In this document: positions 7,371-14,444 of the stretch, piece after piece | Layout of the letters: every line of letters begins with the position of its first letter | How positions within the stretch are numbered: the stretch's first letter is position 1 | Assembly: GCA_017408625.1 (NCBI GenBank) | Contig: JAFQUG010000289.1 | Coordinates: 1 to 15,840, forward strand | Length of the DNA stretch: 15,840 bases | DNA from: Clostridia bacterium | GTDB lineage: Bacteria > Bacillota_A > Clostridia > Oscillospirales > CAG-272 | Reading direction: 5' to 3' | Position numbers and translations under genes: made by a program | Notes under the pieces: model-generated | What the model saw: only the letters and a program-made list of their open reading frames with translations | What the model was told of the DNA's origin: nothing | The model's database searches: none

Positions 7371-8399
7371 TTATCTCTGAATTCTTCCCGAGCCGTCGCC
7401 GCCTGCCAGCTTTTCCACCTCGGCAACCGTGACCATGTTGTAGTCACCGCCAATGGTGTGCTTGAGTGCGGATGCAGCAACTGCGAATTCTACAGCATCC
7501 CGGGTGTCTTTCCCCTTAAGGAGCGCATAAATGAGGCCGCCGCCGAAAGAGTCGCCGCCGCCAACGCGGTCGATGATGGTCAGCTCGTACTTCTTGGAGA
7601 AGCAGTACTTGTCTTCGGCAACGTTGTAGAGCATTGCGCTCCAGCCGTTGGCACTTGCGCTGTGGCTTTCCCGAAGCGTGATCGCAACCATCTCAAAGCC
7701 AAACTTGTCAGCCAACTGCTTTGCAACAGACTTGTAGCCCTCGTGGTTGATCTCGCCACCGTAAATGTCGGTCGCCTCAGCCTCGATACAGAAGACGTCC
7801 TTTGCGTCTTCCTCGTTGGAAATGCAAACGTCCACGTACTTGCAAAGCTTGGTCATGGTCTCGCGCGCCTGTGTACGAGTCCACAGCTTACCGCGATAGT
7901 TGAGGTCGCAGGAGATCTTAATGCCCTTGGACTTTGCTGCCCTACAGGCCTCCAGACAAATATCTGCTACGTTCTGACCCAACGCAGGAGTAATACCTGT
8001 GAAGTGGAACCATTCTGCGCCGTCAAAGATCTTATCCCAGTCAAAATCTGTGGCATCTGCTTTGGCAATTGCGGAGTTCGCACGGTCGTAGATGCAAACC
8101 GAGCCGCGCTGAGAAGCACCCTTTTCGTTGAAGTAAATGCCGATGCGGTCGCCACCACGCACGATCATCGAGGTGTCAACGCCGTATCTGCGCAGGGAAT
8201 TGACTGCGGCCTGACCAATGGCATGCGCGGGAAGCTTGGTTACAAACGCTGTATCCATGCCGTAATTCGCGAGAGAAACCGCGACGTTTGCCTCACCGCC
8301 GCCAAAGGAAAATTCCACCTGGCTTGCCTGCACGAATCTTTCATAATTGTTGGGCTGAAGTCTGAGCATCAACTCGCCAAACGTAATAATTTTTGCCAT
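7371..8399 (-). CDS. kdgK: 2-keto-3-deoxygluconate kinase (PfkB family)
   Basis: Phosphorylates 2-keto-3-deoxy-D-gluconate with ATP to KDPG (EC 2.7.1.45), the fourth step of hexuronate breakdown. The product, 342 residues from the chosen start, shows the PfkB substrate-site motif GGGEANVAVSLANYG near 33-47 and the ATP/anion-hole motif DRVGGGDSFGGG, with catalytic Asp283; GGGDSF instead of GAGDAF is, to my knowledge, usual in this clostridial subgroup. The start MAKIITFGE is preferred because GGAG lies 6 bases ahead; a longer frame would add MPPQGGGMEID, which is encoded by an adjacent hairpin. The gene is last in the minus-strand operon, 164 bases after kdgA, across the unusual folded element. 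The family also contains fructokinases and ribokinases, but context favours KDG. Confidence 0.9.
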   Translation of the reverse strand: MAKIITFGELMLRLQPNNYERFVQASQVEFSFGGGEANVAVSLANYGMDTAFVTKLPAHAIGQAAVNSLRRYGVDTSMIVRGGDRIGIYFNEKGASQRGSVCIYDRANSAIAKADATDFDWDKIFDGAEWFHFTGITPALGQNVADICLEACRAAKSKGIKISCDLNYRGKLWTRTQARETMTKLCKYVDVCISNEEDAKDVFCIEAEATDIYGGEINHEGYKSVAKQLADKFGFEMVAITLRESHSASANGWSAMLYNVAEDKYCFSKKYELTIIDRVGGGDSFGGGLIYALLKGKDTRDAVEFAVAASALKHTIGGDYNMVTVAEVEKLAGGDGSGRIQR

Positions 8400-8412
8400 A
8401 TCAATCTCCATT

Positions 8413-8429
8413 CCACCGCCCTGCGGTGG
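8413..8429 (-). other. GC-rich hairpin just upstream of the kdgK ribosome binding site
   Basis: CCACCGC (8413-8419) and GCGGTGG (8423-8429) flank a three-base loop, giving a very stable 7-bp stem. In the kdgK mRNA it ends three bases before the GGAG of the ribosome binding site (complement of 8406-8409). It could protect the kdgK message or affect initiation. It directly abuts the larger palindromic element at 8429-8508. Confidence 0.6.
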
Positions 8430-8508
8430 CACAAATATATTTTGAAATCAACCCGGGTTGCTCTGCAACAAAAATGGGTTAGGCCCCATTTTTAGGGTTG
8501 ATTTGTGC
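8429..8508 (-). other. Three-way-junction inverted-repeat element between kdgA and kdgK
   Basis: Three nested or adjacent inverted repeats are exact. The outer stem joins AAATCAACCC (8445-8454) with GGGTTGATTT (8495-8504). Inside it, GTTGC (8457-8461) pairs with GCAAC (8465-8469) over a three-base loop. AAAAATGGG (8470-8478) pairs with CCCATTTTT (8485-8493) over a six-base loop. Two bases and one base join the helices, an ideal three-way junction. An alternative outer helix, GCACAAAT (8429-8436) with ATTTGTGC (8501-8508), competes for part of the first stem. The 9-bp arm with its A/T ends looks like an intrinsic terminator in the kdgA-to-kdgK direction. It matches no riboswitch class I recognise. 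It may be an attenuator or a dispersed palindromic repeat. Confidence 0.75.
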
Positions 8509-8550
8509 GTGAAACAGTGATCTTCCGGTCCTGAAGAGCTGAACTTTCAC
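8479..8550 (-). CDS. Possible 23-codon small reading frame (leader peptide candidate)
   Basis: Thirteen bases after the kdgA stop, a GTG codon at 8550 follows TAGGAGG with five bases between, one of the better binding sites in the window. The frame reads VKVQLFRTGRSLFHAQINPKNGA and stops at TAA (8479-8481), which falls exactly in the loop of the 9-bp terminator-like hairpin. A ribosome moving to that stop would cover one side of the outer stem and the hairpin. The peptide has no recognised family and no run of regulatory codons. It may instead be an accidental frame in a repeat element. Confidence 0.3.
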   Translation of the reverse strand: MKVQLFRTGRSLFHAQINPKNGA

Positions 8551-8563
8551 GCTATCCTCCTAC

Positions 8564-9190
8564 TTAGTTAAACGCTGCTGCACGGGCTTCAAGGCACAGT
8601 GCAGTGATCTTATCCCAGTAGCCCGCTGCAATATCTGAGCGAGGGCAGATCCAGGATCCGCCTACTGCCTGGATAAAGGGTGCGTCAATGTACTCACGCA
8701 CGTTTGCGGTGTTGATGCCTCCCGTGGGCAAGAACTTGATGCCGACAAAAGGAGCGGACAAGTTTTTCATAGCGTTTAAGCCACCATAAATATTTGCGGG
8801 GAAAAACTTTATCACCTTCAGACCCATGTTAACCGCAGCCGTGACCTCGGTGGGCGTGACACAGCCGGGGGTGGTTGTGATATCGTTATCGATACAGTAA
8901 GCAACCACGTCACGGTCAAAGCCGGGTGAAACGATGAACTTCGCCCCCATCTCGCAAGCAAGCTTGCACTGCTCAAGATTGAGAACGGTACCTGCGCCTA
9001 CAAGCATATCGGGGCAAGCCTCGGAAACGGCTTTGATGGACTCGGGAGCAGCAGCGGTACGGAAGGTGATCTCCATCACATCCACGCCACCTGCAAGCAG
9101 AGCCTTGGCACATGGAACTGCATCCTCTGCCTTGTCAATGACGACTACCGGAACGATGCCCACGCGGGAAAATCTTTCAAGCACGGTCAT
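8564..9190 (-). CDS. kdgA: KDPG/KHG aldolase
   Basis: Cleaves 2-keto-3-deoxy-6-phosphogluconate to pyruvate and glyceraldehyde-3-phosphate (EC 4.1.2.14), the last step of the pathway encoded here. The 208-residue product is normal in length. Motifs: VMEITFRT with Glu40 and Arg44, VGAGTVL at 64-70, IVSPGF at 86-91, VIKFFPA with Schiff-base Lys128, and FLPTGGI at 153-159. The ATG has AGGAGG seven to eight bases upstream and lies 12 bases after the oxidoreductase stop. The same family also splits 4-hydroxy-2-oxoglutarate, but the neighbours make KDPG the likely substrate. Confidence 0.95.
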   Translation of the reverse strand: MTVLERFSRVGIVPVVVIDKAEDAVPCAKALLAGGVDVMEITFRTAAAPESIKAVSEACPDMLVGAGTVLNLEQCKLACEMGAKFIVSPGFDRDVVAYCIDNDITTTPGCVTPTEVTAAVNMGLKVIKFFPANIYGGLNAMKNLSAPFVGIKFLPTGGINTANVREYIDAPFIQAVGGSWICPRSDIAAGYWDKITALCLEARAAAFN

Positions 9191-9202
9191 GTCAGCCCCT
9201 CC

Positions 9203-10045
9203 TTACACGCCCGAATACGCTGCAAATCCGCAGTCGATGGGAAGCACAACACCGGTGATGGCAGATGCGCTTCTGTCGTCACAAAGGAACAGGGTAGCAC
9301 CAAGCAGCTCCTCTGCGTTGACGTATCTGTGGCAGGGAGTGCCATTGAGGATCTTTGCGCTTCTTGCGGTGGGCGTGCCGTCCTCATTGAAGAGCAGAGA
9401 ATAGTTTTGCGCAGAAACCAAGAAGCCGGGAGCAATGGCGTTGCAGCGGATGCCCGTGCCCGCAAAGTGAGTTGCCAACCACTGCGTAAAGTTGGAGATA
9501 CCGGCTTTAGCAGCAGAGTATGCAGGGATCTTGGTCAGAGGGGTATATGCATTCATGGAAGAAATGTTAAGAATGCAGCCACCGTTATCAAGCATGTCCT
9601 TTGCAAATGTCTGAGTAGGGAGCAGCGTGCCTTGGAAATTGAGCTTGAACACAAAATCCACGCCGTCGGCGTCCAGATCGAAGAAGGACTTGCCGTCGGG
9701 AGTAGCTTCGTGATGATACTCGTTGGCGGTGGTTGCTCGGGGGTTGTTTCCACCGGCACCGTTGACAAGAATATTGCACTTGCCAAGATCAGCCAGCACC
9801 TGTGCATGAACTGCTTCCAGTACCTCGGGTTCAAGTACGTTTGCCTTGTACCCCTTGCAGATAAAGCCTTCTGCGCAAAGCTCGTCAGCCAGCTTCAAAA
9901 CAGCTTCCTCGTTGAGATCAAGTGCTGCAACCTTTGCGCCGCACTGTGCAAAAGCACGAGCCATAGCACCGCAGATCAGACCGCCTGCACCCGTTATAAC
10001 TACAACCTTATCGGTATAATCAATGTGTAAAGGTAAGTGAATCAT
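9203..10045 (-). CDS. uxuB: SDR-family D-mannonate/fructuronate oxidoreductase
   Basis: Reduces D-fructuronate to D-mannonate with NADH (EC 1.1.1.57), by position between the isomerase and dehydratase steps. The 280-residue product is a classical short-chain dehydrogenase: nucleotide motif TGAGGLICG at 18-26, Asp43 after the second strand suggesting NAD(H), NGAGG at 95-99, and the catalytic Ser162/163, Tyr176, Lys180 (YSAAK). NNPRATTANEYHH after NGAGG is, as I recall, typical of this SDR type, also used in Bacillus, in place of the long-chain UxuB of enteric bacteria. Its start codon touches the uxuA stop directly, and its GGAGG lies inside the last uxuA codons, indicating coupling. Activity on other polyols cannot be excluded. 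Confidence 0.85.
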   Translation of the reverse strand: MIHLPLHIDYTDKVVVITGAGGLICGAMARAFAQCGAKVAALDLNEEAVLKLADELCAEGFICKGYKANVLEPEVLEAVHAQVLADLGKCNILVNGAGGNNPRATTANEYHHEATPDGKSFFDLDADGVDFVFKLNFQGTLLPTQTFAKDMLDNGGCILNISSMNAYTPLTKIPAYSAAKAGISNFTQWLATHFAGTGIRCNAIAPGFLVSAQNYSLLFNEDGTPTARSAKILNGTPCHRYVNAEELLGATLFLCDDRSASAITGVVLPIDCGFAAYSGV

Positions 10046-11128
10046 TTATTTTTCCTCCAATTTATCAAGCATATCCCAAACACCCAGCATATACATAATG
10101 CCGAGCGCGCGATCATAAAGACCGTAACCGGGTCTGACGGTGCCGGGACCCTCGCCCCACAGGTGTCTGCCGTGGTCGGGTCTGATGTAGCCCTTGTAAC
10201 CGCAGTCATGGTATGCCTTGAGAATGTCAAGGATGCCGGTGTCTCCGTCACAATCGCGGTGGCTTGCTTCGGAGAAATCTCCGTTCTCAAAGTGCTTGAC
10301 GTTGCGAATGTGCGCAAACGCGATCCTGTCGCAGTGCTTGCGAACGATGTCTGCTACGTTGGTATCGGGATTGGCGTTGAGGCTGCCGGAGCAGAGCGTC
10401 AGACAGTTGCAGGGGTGATCGACCATGGAAAGGAATCGGTCGATCGAGGGCTCGTCCACCAAAAGTCTGGGCAGACCGAAGATATCCCACGGCGGGTCGT
10501 CCATGTGAATGGCCATTTTGATACCGGTCTCTTCGCAAACGGGCATGAGTGCTTCCAGGAAGTACTTGAGATTTGCCCAAAGCTTTTCGTGGTCAACGTC
10601 AGCGTAAGCCTTGAACAGCTGATCCAGCTTTGCCATACGCTCAGGCTCCCAGCCGGGGAAGGACATATTGTACTTTTCGGTGAAATCCAGAATGTACTTG
10701 GCCATGGCGTTGTAGTCGTCCTGGATCATGTTCTTTTCATAGAACAGCGCAGTCGAGCCATCACCTATGGGATGGAACAGATTGGATCTGGTCCAATCGA
10801 AGATTGGCATGAAGTTGTAGCAGATCACCTTGACTCCAAAGGGTGCAAGGTTGCGGATGGTCTGCTTGTAGTTTTCAATATAGCCGTCTCTTGTAGGAAG
10901 ACCGATCTTGATGTCATCGTGTACGTTGACCGATTCGACAACGTCCATGTGAAAGCCGTATTCATCAAGCTGTGCTTTTACCTTGGCGATCTCATCCGGC
11001 TGCCAGATCTCTCCGGGCATCTTGTCGTGCAGGGCCCAGACGATCCCGGTCACGCCGGGAATTTGTTTGATATCGGCAAGGGTGATCTTATCGTTGCCCT
11101 CGCCATACCAGCGAAATGTCATTTGCAT
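10046..11128 (-). CDS. uxuA: D-mannonate dehydratase
   Basis: Converts D-mannonate to 2-keto-3-deoxy-D-gluconate (EC 4.2.1.8). The 360-residue product starts MQMTFRWYG, as in the family, and carries the metal site expected for UxuA: His208 (AIHMDDPPWDIFGLPR), Cys246 (LTLCSGSL), His273 (FAHIRNVKH) and Asp318 (IRPDHGRHLWGE). The first ATG is chosen because AAAGGAG lies 9 bases ahead. It follows uxaC after 15 bases and abuts the oxidoreductase gene. Full length with no odd residues seen. Confidence 0.96.
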   Translation of the reverse strand: MQMTFRWYGEGNDKITLADIKQIPGVTGIVWALHDKMPGEIWQPDEIAKVKAQLDEYGFHMDVVESVNVHDDIKIGLPTRDGYIENYKQTIRNLAPFGVKVICYNFMPIFDWTRSNLFHPIGDGSTALFYEKNMIQDDYNAMAKYILDFTEKYNMSFPGWEPERMAKLDQLFKAYADVDHEKLWANLKYFLEALMPVCEETGIKMAIHMDDPPWDIFGLPRLLVDEPSIDRFLSMVDHPCNCLTLCSGSLNANPDTNVADIVRKHCDRIAFAHIRNVKHFENGDFSEASHRDCDGDTGILDILKAYHDCGYKGYIRPDHGRHLWGEGPGTVRPGYGLYDRALGIMYMLGVWDMLDKLEEK

Positions 11129-11143
11129 AGTGAAAGTCTCCTT

Positions 11144-12538
11144 TTACAGTCCAAAATAGCGGGCTGCGTTGTTGTAACAAATATCCTGCACGAGTGCGCC
11201 TGCGGTTTCAATGTCGCAGGGATACTCGCCGTTTTCGATCCAGGTACCGATCAGATTGCAGAGAATTCTGCGGAAGTATTCGTGTCTTGTATAGCTGAGG
11301 AAGCTTCGGGAGTCGGTCAGCATGCCGATAAAATTGCCAAGAATGCCAAGATTGGCAAGGCTGGTCAACTGTTCCTGCATGCCCACCTTATTGTCGTTGA
11401 ACCACCAGGCGCTGCCATGCTGGATCTTGCCGGGGATCGAGCTGTCCTGGAATGCACCCAGCAGCGTATCGATCCACTGATTATCGGCGGGATTGAGGCT
11501 GTAGAGAATGGTGCGGGGCAGGGTTTGATCCTTGTCCCATGCGTCCATCAGCTTATAAAGTGCAGCACAGCTGTCGGTGACGGCAATGCAATCAAAGCCG
11601 GTATCGGGACCAAGCTCGGCAAAACGGCGACTGTTGGGGTTTCTCATACAGCTGAAGTGCAGCTGCATGACCCATCCGCGCTTGGCGTACTCGCGTCCGC
11701 AGAACAAGAGTAGCTCGGTCTGATAAGCCTCCACGAGATCCATGGAAACGTTCTCTCCCGCAAGCGCGGCAGCAAGCGCAGCATTGATATCGTTTTCGCT
11801 TGCAGTACGGTACATGATGTAATCAAGACCGTGGTCACTTGCGCGGCAACCGTGTGCAGCAAAATGGTCCATGCGTGCGCTGAGTGTTGCTTTGACATCT
11901 GCGACGGTTTTGATTTCAATACCTGTCGTAGCGGAGAGCTTCGCGATATATTCAGCAAAGCCTTTTTTATGCATATTGAGTGCCGGGTCGGGGCGGAAGC
12001 TGGGACATACCTTTGTGTGAAATTCCGTTTCTTCTGCAAGCAGAGCGTGATATTCAAGATTGCTGCAAGGATCGTCGGTCGTACCGATCATGGCGACGTT
12101 GCTTTCTTTGATGAAGTCTCTTGCCCTCATGGTTTTGAGCTTTTGGTTGCAAAGATTCCAGACCTCTTCGGCAGTGTTTCCGTTGAGTACGCCTTCATAA
12201 CCAAAATATGTTTTCAGCTCAAGATGGCACCAGTGATACATGGGATTTCCCACACAGCGGGGCAGAGCTTCAGCGAATTTTTGAAATTTTTCTCTATCGG
12301 GTGCGTTTCCGGTAATGTACTCCTCCGGAACACCGTTGGAGCGCATAATGCGCCATTTGTAATGGTCACCGCCAAGCCAGATCTGTGTCAGGTTTTCGAA
12401 CTGACGGTTTTCCCAGATTTCCTTGGGATCAATGTGGCAGTGATAGTCAACCAAGGGCATAGCAGCCGCATAATCACGATAGAGCGTGACGGCTGTTGGG
12501 GTCGAGAGTAAGAAATTGCGATCCATGAACTGCTTCAT
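11144..12538 (-). CDS. uxaC: Glucuronate (uronate) isomerase
   Basis: Isomerises D-glucuronate to D-fructuronate, and D-galacturonate to D-tagaturonate (EC 5.3.1.12). The product is 464 residues from the chosen start, normal for UxaC, an amidohydrolase-fold enzyme. Seen: FLLSTPTAVTLYRDYA near the N-terminus, the metal motif DYHCHIDP at 31-38, and the C-terminal stretch with DSRSFLSYTRHEYFRRILC. The start MKQFMDRNF is favoured by GAGAGGTG just upstream; a start nine codons earlier lacks a binding site. It is the first gene of the uxaC-uxuA-uxuB-kdgA-kdgK operon. Since no tagaturonate reductase or altronate dehydratase is seen here, the locus is set for glucuronate. Confidence 0.96.
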   Translation of the reverse strand: MKQFMDRNFLLSTPTAVTLYRDYAAAMPLVDYHCHIDPKEIWENRQFENLTQIWLGGDHYKWRIMRSNGVPEEYITGNAPDREKFQKFAEALPRCVGNPMYHWCHLELKTYFGYEGVLNGNTAEEVWNLCNQKLKTMRARDFIKESNVAMIGTTDDPCSNLEYHALLAEETEFHTKVCPSFRPDPALNMHKKGFAEYIAKLSATTGIEIKTVADVKATLSARMDHFAAHGCRASDHGLDYIMYRTASENDINAALAAALAGENVSMDLVEAYQTELLLFCGREYAKRGWVMQLHFSCMRNPNSRRFAELGPDTGFDCIAVTDSCAALYKLMDAWDKDQTLPRTILYSLNPADNQWIDTLLGAFQDSSIPGKIQHGSAWWFNDNKVGMQEQLTSLANLGILGNFIGMLTDSRSFLSYTRHEYFRRILCNLIGTWIENGEYPCDIETAGALVQDICYNNAARYFGL

Positions 12539-12566
12539 AAGTACACCTCTCTTTAATTTATACATA

Positions 12567-12594
12567 TTTATATTCTAACATATAAGAATTGCAA
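12567..12594 (-). promoter_or_regulatory. Promoter of the uxaC operon, overlapped by an ATTGCAAT site
   Basis: Read on the minus strand, TTGCAA (12589-12594) and TATAAA (12567-12572) are 16 bases apart. The -35 matches consensus at four positions and lies within an ATTGCAAT palindrome, the geometry of an activator that contacts RNA polymerase at the -35. Predicted transcription start near 12560, about 22 bases before the uxaC start. Confidence 0.5.
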
Positions 12595-12628
12595 TGTGTA
12601 TTGTTATGATGGCAAAATAGATTGCAAT
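12588..12628. promoter_or_regulatory. Paired ATTGCAAT sites between araC-type gene and uxaC
   Basis: ATTGCAAT occurs at 12588-12595 and again at 12621-12628, 33 bases centre to centre, roughly three helical turns. The second overlaps the stop codon of the regulator gene. The same 8-mer is repeated in the intergenic region on the other side of the regulator. Likely binding sites for the AraC-family protein encoded next door. Confidence 0.5.
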
Positions 12629-13434
12629 TACAGCATTTTCGCATTGCGGGAAGGTAAATCGTTCTTGGGAGAATGACCGAGTATTTTTTTATATTGACGA
12701 TAAAACGTAACGTAGCTTTCGTATTCGCATATTTTAGCAGCCTCAGTGGGCGTTTCACCATTTCTGATCAAGCTTTCTGCATACAAAATTCGCTTCTTTG
12801 CAATATACTGCATCAGATTAATTCCAAGCTCTTTGCGGAACGTGTGAACAATCCATGAGGGGCTCATATAAAACATGGAAGCCAGCTTTTCGGCATTGAT
12901 ATTCTCTGTGGGGTGTTCATCGATGTAGTGTAAGATTTGCTGTAGCGTTTTATTTTTTCGGATAGGCTGGATATCTTTCTTTTGAGGCAGATATTTGAGA
13001 AACGTCAGCAGCTGTGGTGTCGAGCTTTGTACAAAACTGAGCATTTCATCTGTTGTAAACTGTGTTTCTGCGTCTATCCAATTTTGATAGAATCGGTAGA
13101 TGGGACTGTCCTTGGGCAAATTGTATACGTATTTTGCGTCTGATAAAAAGTCTCTGACAGAATCGGGAACCATTTCATCGGGAAAGTTGATAACAAAGCG
13201 TTCATAAACTGCAGGACTGCGTGGGTTGACACAATGGAAGGTGCGAGGCCCGATTAATAGCAAATCGTTTTCGCGCAAGCGGTAAACAGAGCCTTCAATG
13301 GTGCAATCCGCGTCTCCTTGCACGAAATAAAGCAGTTCGTATTCATTATGAATATGTCTGTGAAATGCAGCAGGATCGGGGATGTCGGTGATATGATGGC
13401 AGATGAATCCATTCTTGATAATTTGAACATTCAT
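12628..13434 (-). CDS. AraC-family transcriptional regulator with cupin sensor domain
   Basis: A 268-residue regulator. The N-terminal part (about 10-100) is a cupin-like sugar-sensing domain: FHRHIHNEYELLYFVQGD, YRLRENDLLLIGPRTFHCV. The C-terminal part (about 167-258) holds two helix-turn-helix motifs, AEKLASMFYMSPSWIVHTFRK and EAAKICEYESYVTFYRQYKK followed by LGHSP, the AraC signature. The ATG has GAGGTG eight bases upstream. It is transcribed towards the uxaC operon and away from the isomerase operon, with repeated ATTGCAAT palindromes in both intergenic regions. The simplest reading is that it controls both operons in response to a uronate or related sugar. No terminator with a T-run separates it from uxaC, so some read-through into the operon is possible. 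Confidence 0.92.
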   Translation of the reverse strand: MNVQIIKNGFICHHITDIPDPAAFHRHIHNEYELLYFVQGDADCTIEGSVYRLRENDLLLIGPRTFHCVNPRSPAVYERFVINFPDEMVPDSVRDFLSDAKYVYNLPKDSPIYRFYQNWIDAETQFTTDEMLSFVQSSTPQLLTFLKYLPQKKDIQPIRKNKTLQQILHYIDEHPTENINAEKLASMFYMSPSWIVHTFRKELGINLMQYIAKKRILYAESLIRNGETPTEAAKICEYESYVTFYRQYKKILGHSPKNDLPSRNAKML

Positions 13435-13458
13435 GAAATTTCACCTCTGAATTTTTGA

Positions 13459-13488
13459 CTTATATATATTGTACAATATAATTGCCAA
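13459..13488 (-). promoter_or_regulatory. Probable promoter of the AraC-family gene
   Basis: On the minus strand TTGGCA (13483-13488) and TATAAG (13459-13464) are 18 bases apart, each one mismatch from consensus. The spacer contains the palindrome ATTGTACAAT (13468-13477). The -35 overlaps the ATTGC half-site at 13481-13485, which would allow autoregulation. Confidence 0.45.
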
Positions 13489-13518
13489 AAAAGCAATGGT
13501 TATTGCAATTATTGCAAT
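13481..13518. promoter_or_regulatory. Cluster of ATTGCAAT-type sites in the divergent intergenic region
   Basis: ATTGC (13481-13485) and GCAAT (13493-13497) form a spaced inverted pair, followed by full ATTGCAAT palindromes at 13502-13509 and 13511-13518. These match the two palindromes before uxaC. They lie upstream of the -10 of the isomerase operon and overlap the -35 of the regulator's own promoter. Confidence 0.55.
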
Positions 13519-13540
13519 TTATTTTCGAATTTAGCAGAGT

Positions 13541-13546
13541 TATAAT
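13541..13546 (+). promoter_or_regulatory. -10 element of the isomerase/dehydrogenase operon
   Basis: TATAAT at 13541-13546 is a perfect -10, but the -35 position (TTTATT at 13518-13523, 17-base spacing) is poor. The full ATTGCAAT site at 13511-13518 abuts it, which fits an activator-dependent promoter. The first gene starts at 13575 with GGAGGTG at 13564-13570. Confidence 0.55.
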
Positions 13547-13574
13547 TTAGATAAGTAAATCATGGAGGTGTTTT

Positions 13575-14444
13575 ATGATCAGATTATGTGCTTTTTCTGA
13601 CGAAGCGAACCCGACGTTGGAAGGTCAGATCAAAGCAATGAAACGCAACGGTATTGGACTTACCGAATTGCGCTCGATTGCAGGCAAAAATGTCAAGGAT
13701 CTTACGCTTGAAGAGGCTGCACAGATCAAGGAGGAGTTGGACGCTGCAGGGATCGCCGTATGGTCGATTGGTTCACCATTGGGAAAGGTTGATATTACCG
13801 CAGACCTTGATGAGTACTTGAAGATCGTTGAGCACGTTTGCAAGCTTGCGAATTTGTTTGGTGCAGAGCGCGTTCGTATGTTCAGCTTTTTCGGCGCTTA
13901 CGATCAGCCCGAGAATGTTTACAAGTATCTGCGTCGCATGATCGAGGTCGCAGACCGTTACGGTGTCAAGCTGTGCCATGAAAATGAAAAGGATATTTTT
14001 GGAGATACGCTCGAGCGTGTTTTGCAGATCATGCAGCATGTACAGGGCTTGTATTATGTTTATGATCCCGCAAATTTTTTGCAGGTTAATCAATTACCGG
14101 AGCAGACTTTACATGAACTGCATGACAAAACGGAATATTTTCATATCAAGGACGTGATCGCATCTACGGGCGAGATCGTTCCCGCAGGATACGGCGACGG
14201 TATGATTGACACGCTGATCAGCATGATAGATTCCCGTCAGGATACGGTTTTGACGCTCGAGCCGCATTTGAGAGTGTTTGCGGGATATGCTCAGATCGAC
14301 AGTCAGGAAATGAAAAACAAGTATACCTTTGAAAACAACGAAGTAGCTTTTGACGCAGCGGTCAATGCGCTTAAGGCACTTTTGGAAAAGAATGGATACG
14401 TTCAGACAGAAGGAGGTTTTGAAAAATATGCAAGCCGGACTTAA
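13575..14444 (+). CDS. Sugar phosphate isomerase/epimerase-family TIM-barrel protein
   Basis: A 289-residue protein of the xylose-isomerase-like TIM-barrel (AP_endonuc_2) superfamily, which includes sugar epimerases, inosose dehydratases and glycoside-cleaving lyases. The N-terminus reads LCAFSDEANPTLEGQIKAMKRNGIGLTELR. Likely metal ligands are Glu136 (CHENEKDIFGD), Asp164 (YDPANF), His190 (FHIKD) and Glu229 (TLEPHLRVF), so the active site looks intact. First gene of a + strand operon divergent from the AraC regulator; the next gene overlaps its end by 17 bases. It probably acts on a sugar acid or keto-sugar feeding the uronate pathway; the exact reaction cannot be read from sequence. Confidence 0.85.
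   Translation: MIRLCAFSDEANPTLEGQIKAMKRNGIGLTELRSIAGKNVKDLTLEEAAQIKEELDAAGIAVWSIGSPLGKVDITADLDEYLKIVEHVCKLANLFGAERVRMFSFFGAYDQPENVYKYLRRMIEVADRYGVKLCHENEKDIFGDTLERVLQIMQHVQGLYYVYDPANFLQVNQLPEQTLHELHDKTEYFHIKDVIASTGEIVPAGYGDGMIDTLISMIDSRQDTVLTLEPHLRVFAGYAQIDSQEMKNKYTFENNEVAFDAAVNALKALLEKNGYVQTEGGFEKYASRT

Noticed and set aside
8400..8432. Longer kdgK start giving MPPQGGGMEID
   Set aside because: The extension is encoded by the GC hairpin; GGAG six bases before the ATG at 8399 and the family N-terminus favour the shorter form.
8531..8537. CTGAAGA on the + strand, matching the CUGANGA core of hammerhead ribozymes
   Set aside because: No properly placed GAAA core segment or flanking stems could be found, so it is a chance match.
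10037..11713. A 558-codon + strand open frame antisense to uxuA and uxaC, and similar long antisense frames at 3530-4861 and 7356-8495
   Set aside because: They mirror the codon pattern of well-identified genes on the other strand, show no family motifs and lack proper starts; they are shadows.
13468..13477. ATTGTACAAT palindrome as an additional regulator site
   Set aside because: It differs from ATTGCAAT in its core and length and occurs once; it may just be part of an AT-rich promoter spacer.
14350..14427. Longer start for the second isomerase-like protein
   Set aside because: The extra residues are a shifted reading of the previous gene, and AGGAGG at 14411 supports the later start.
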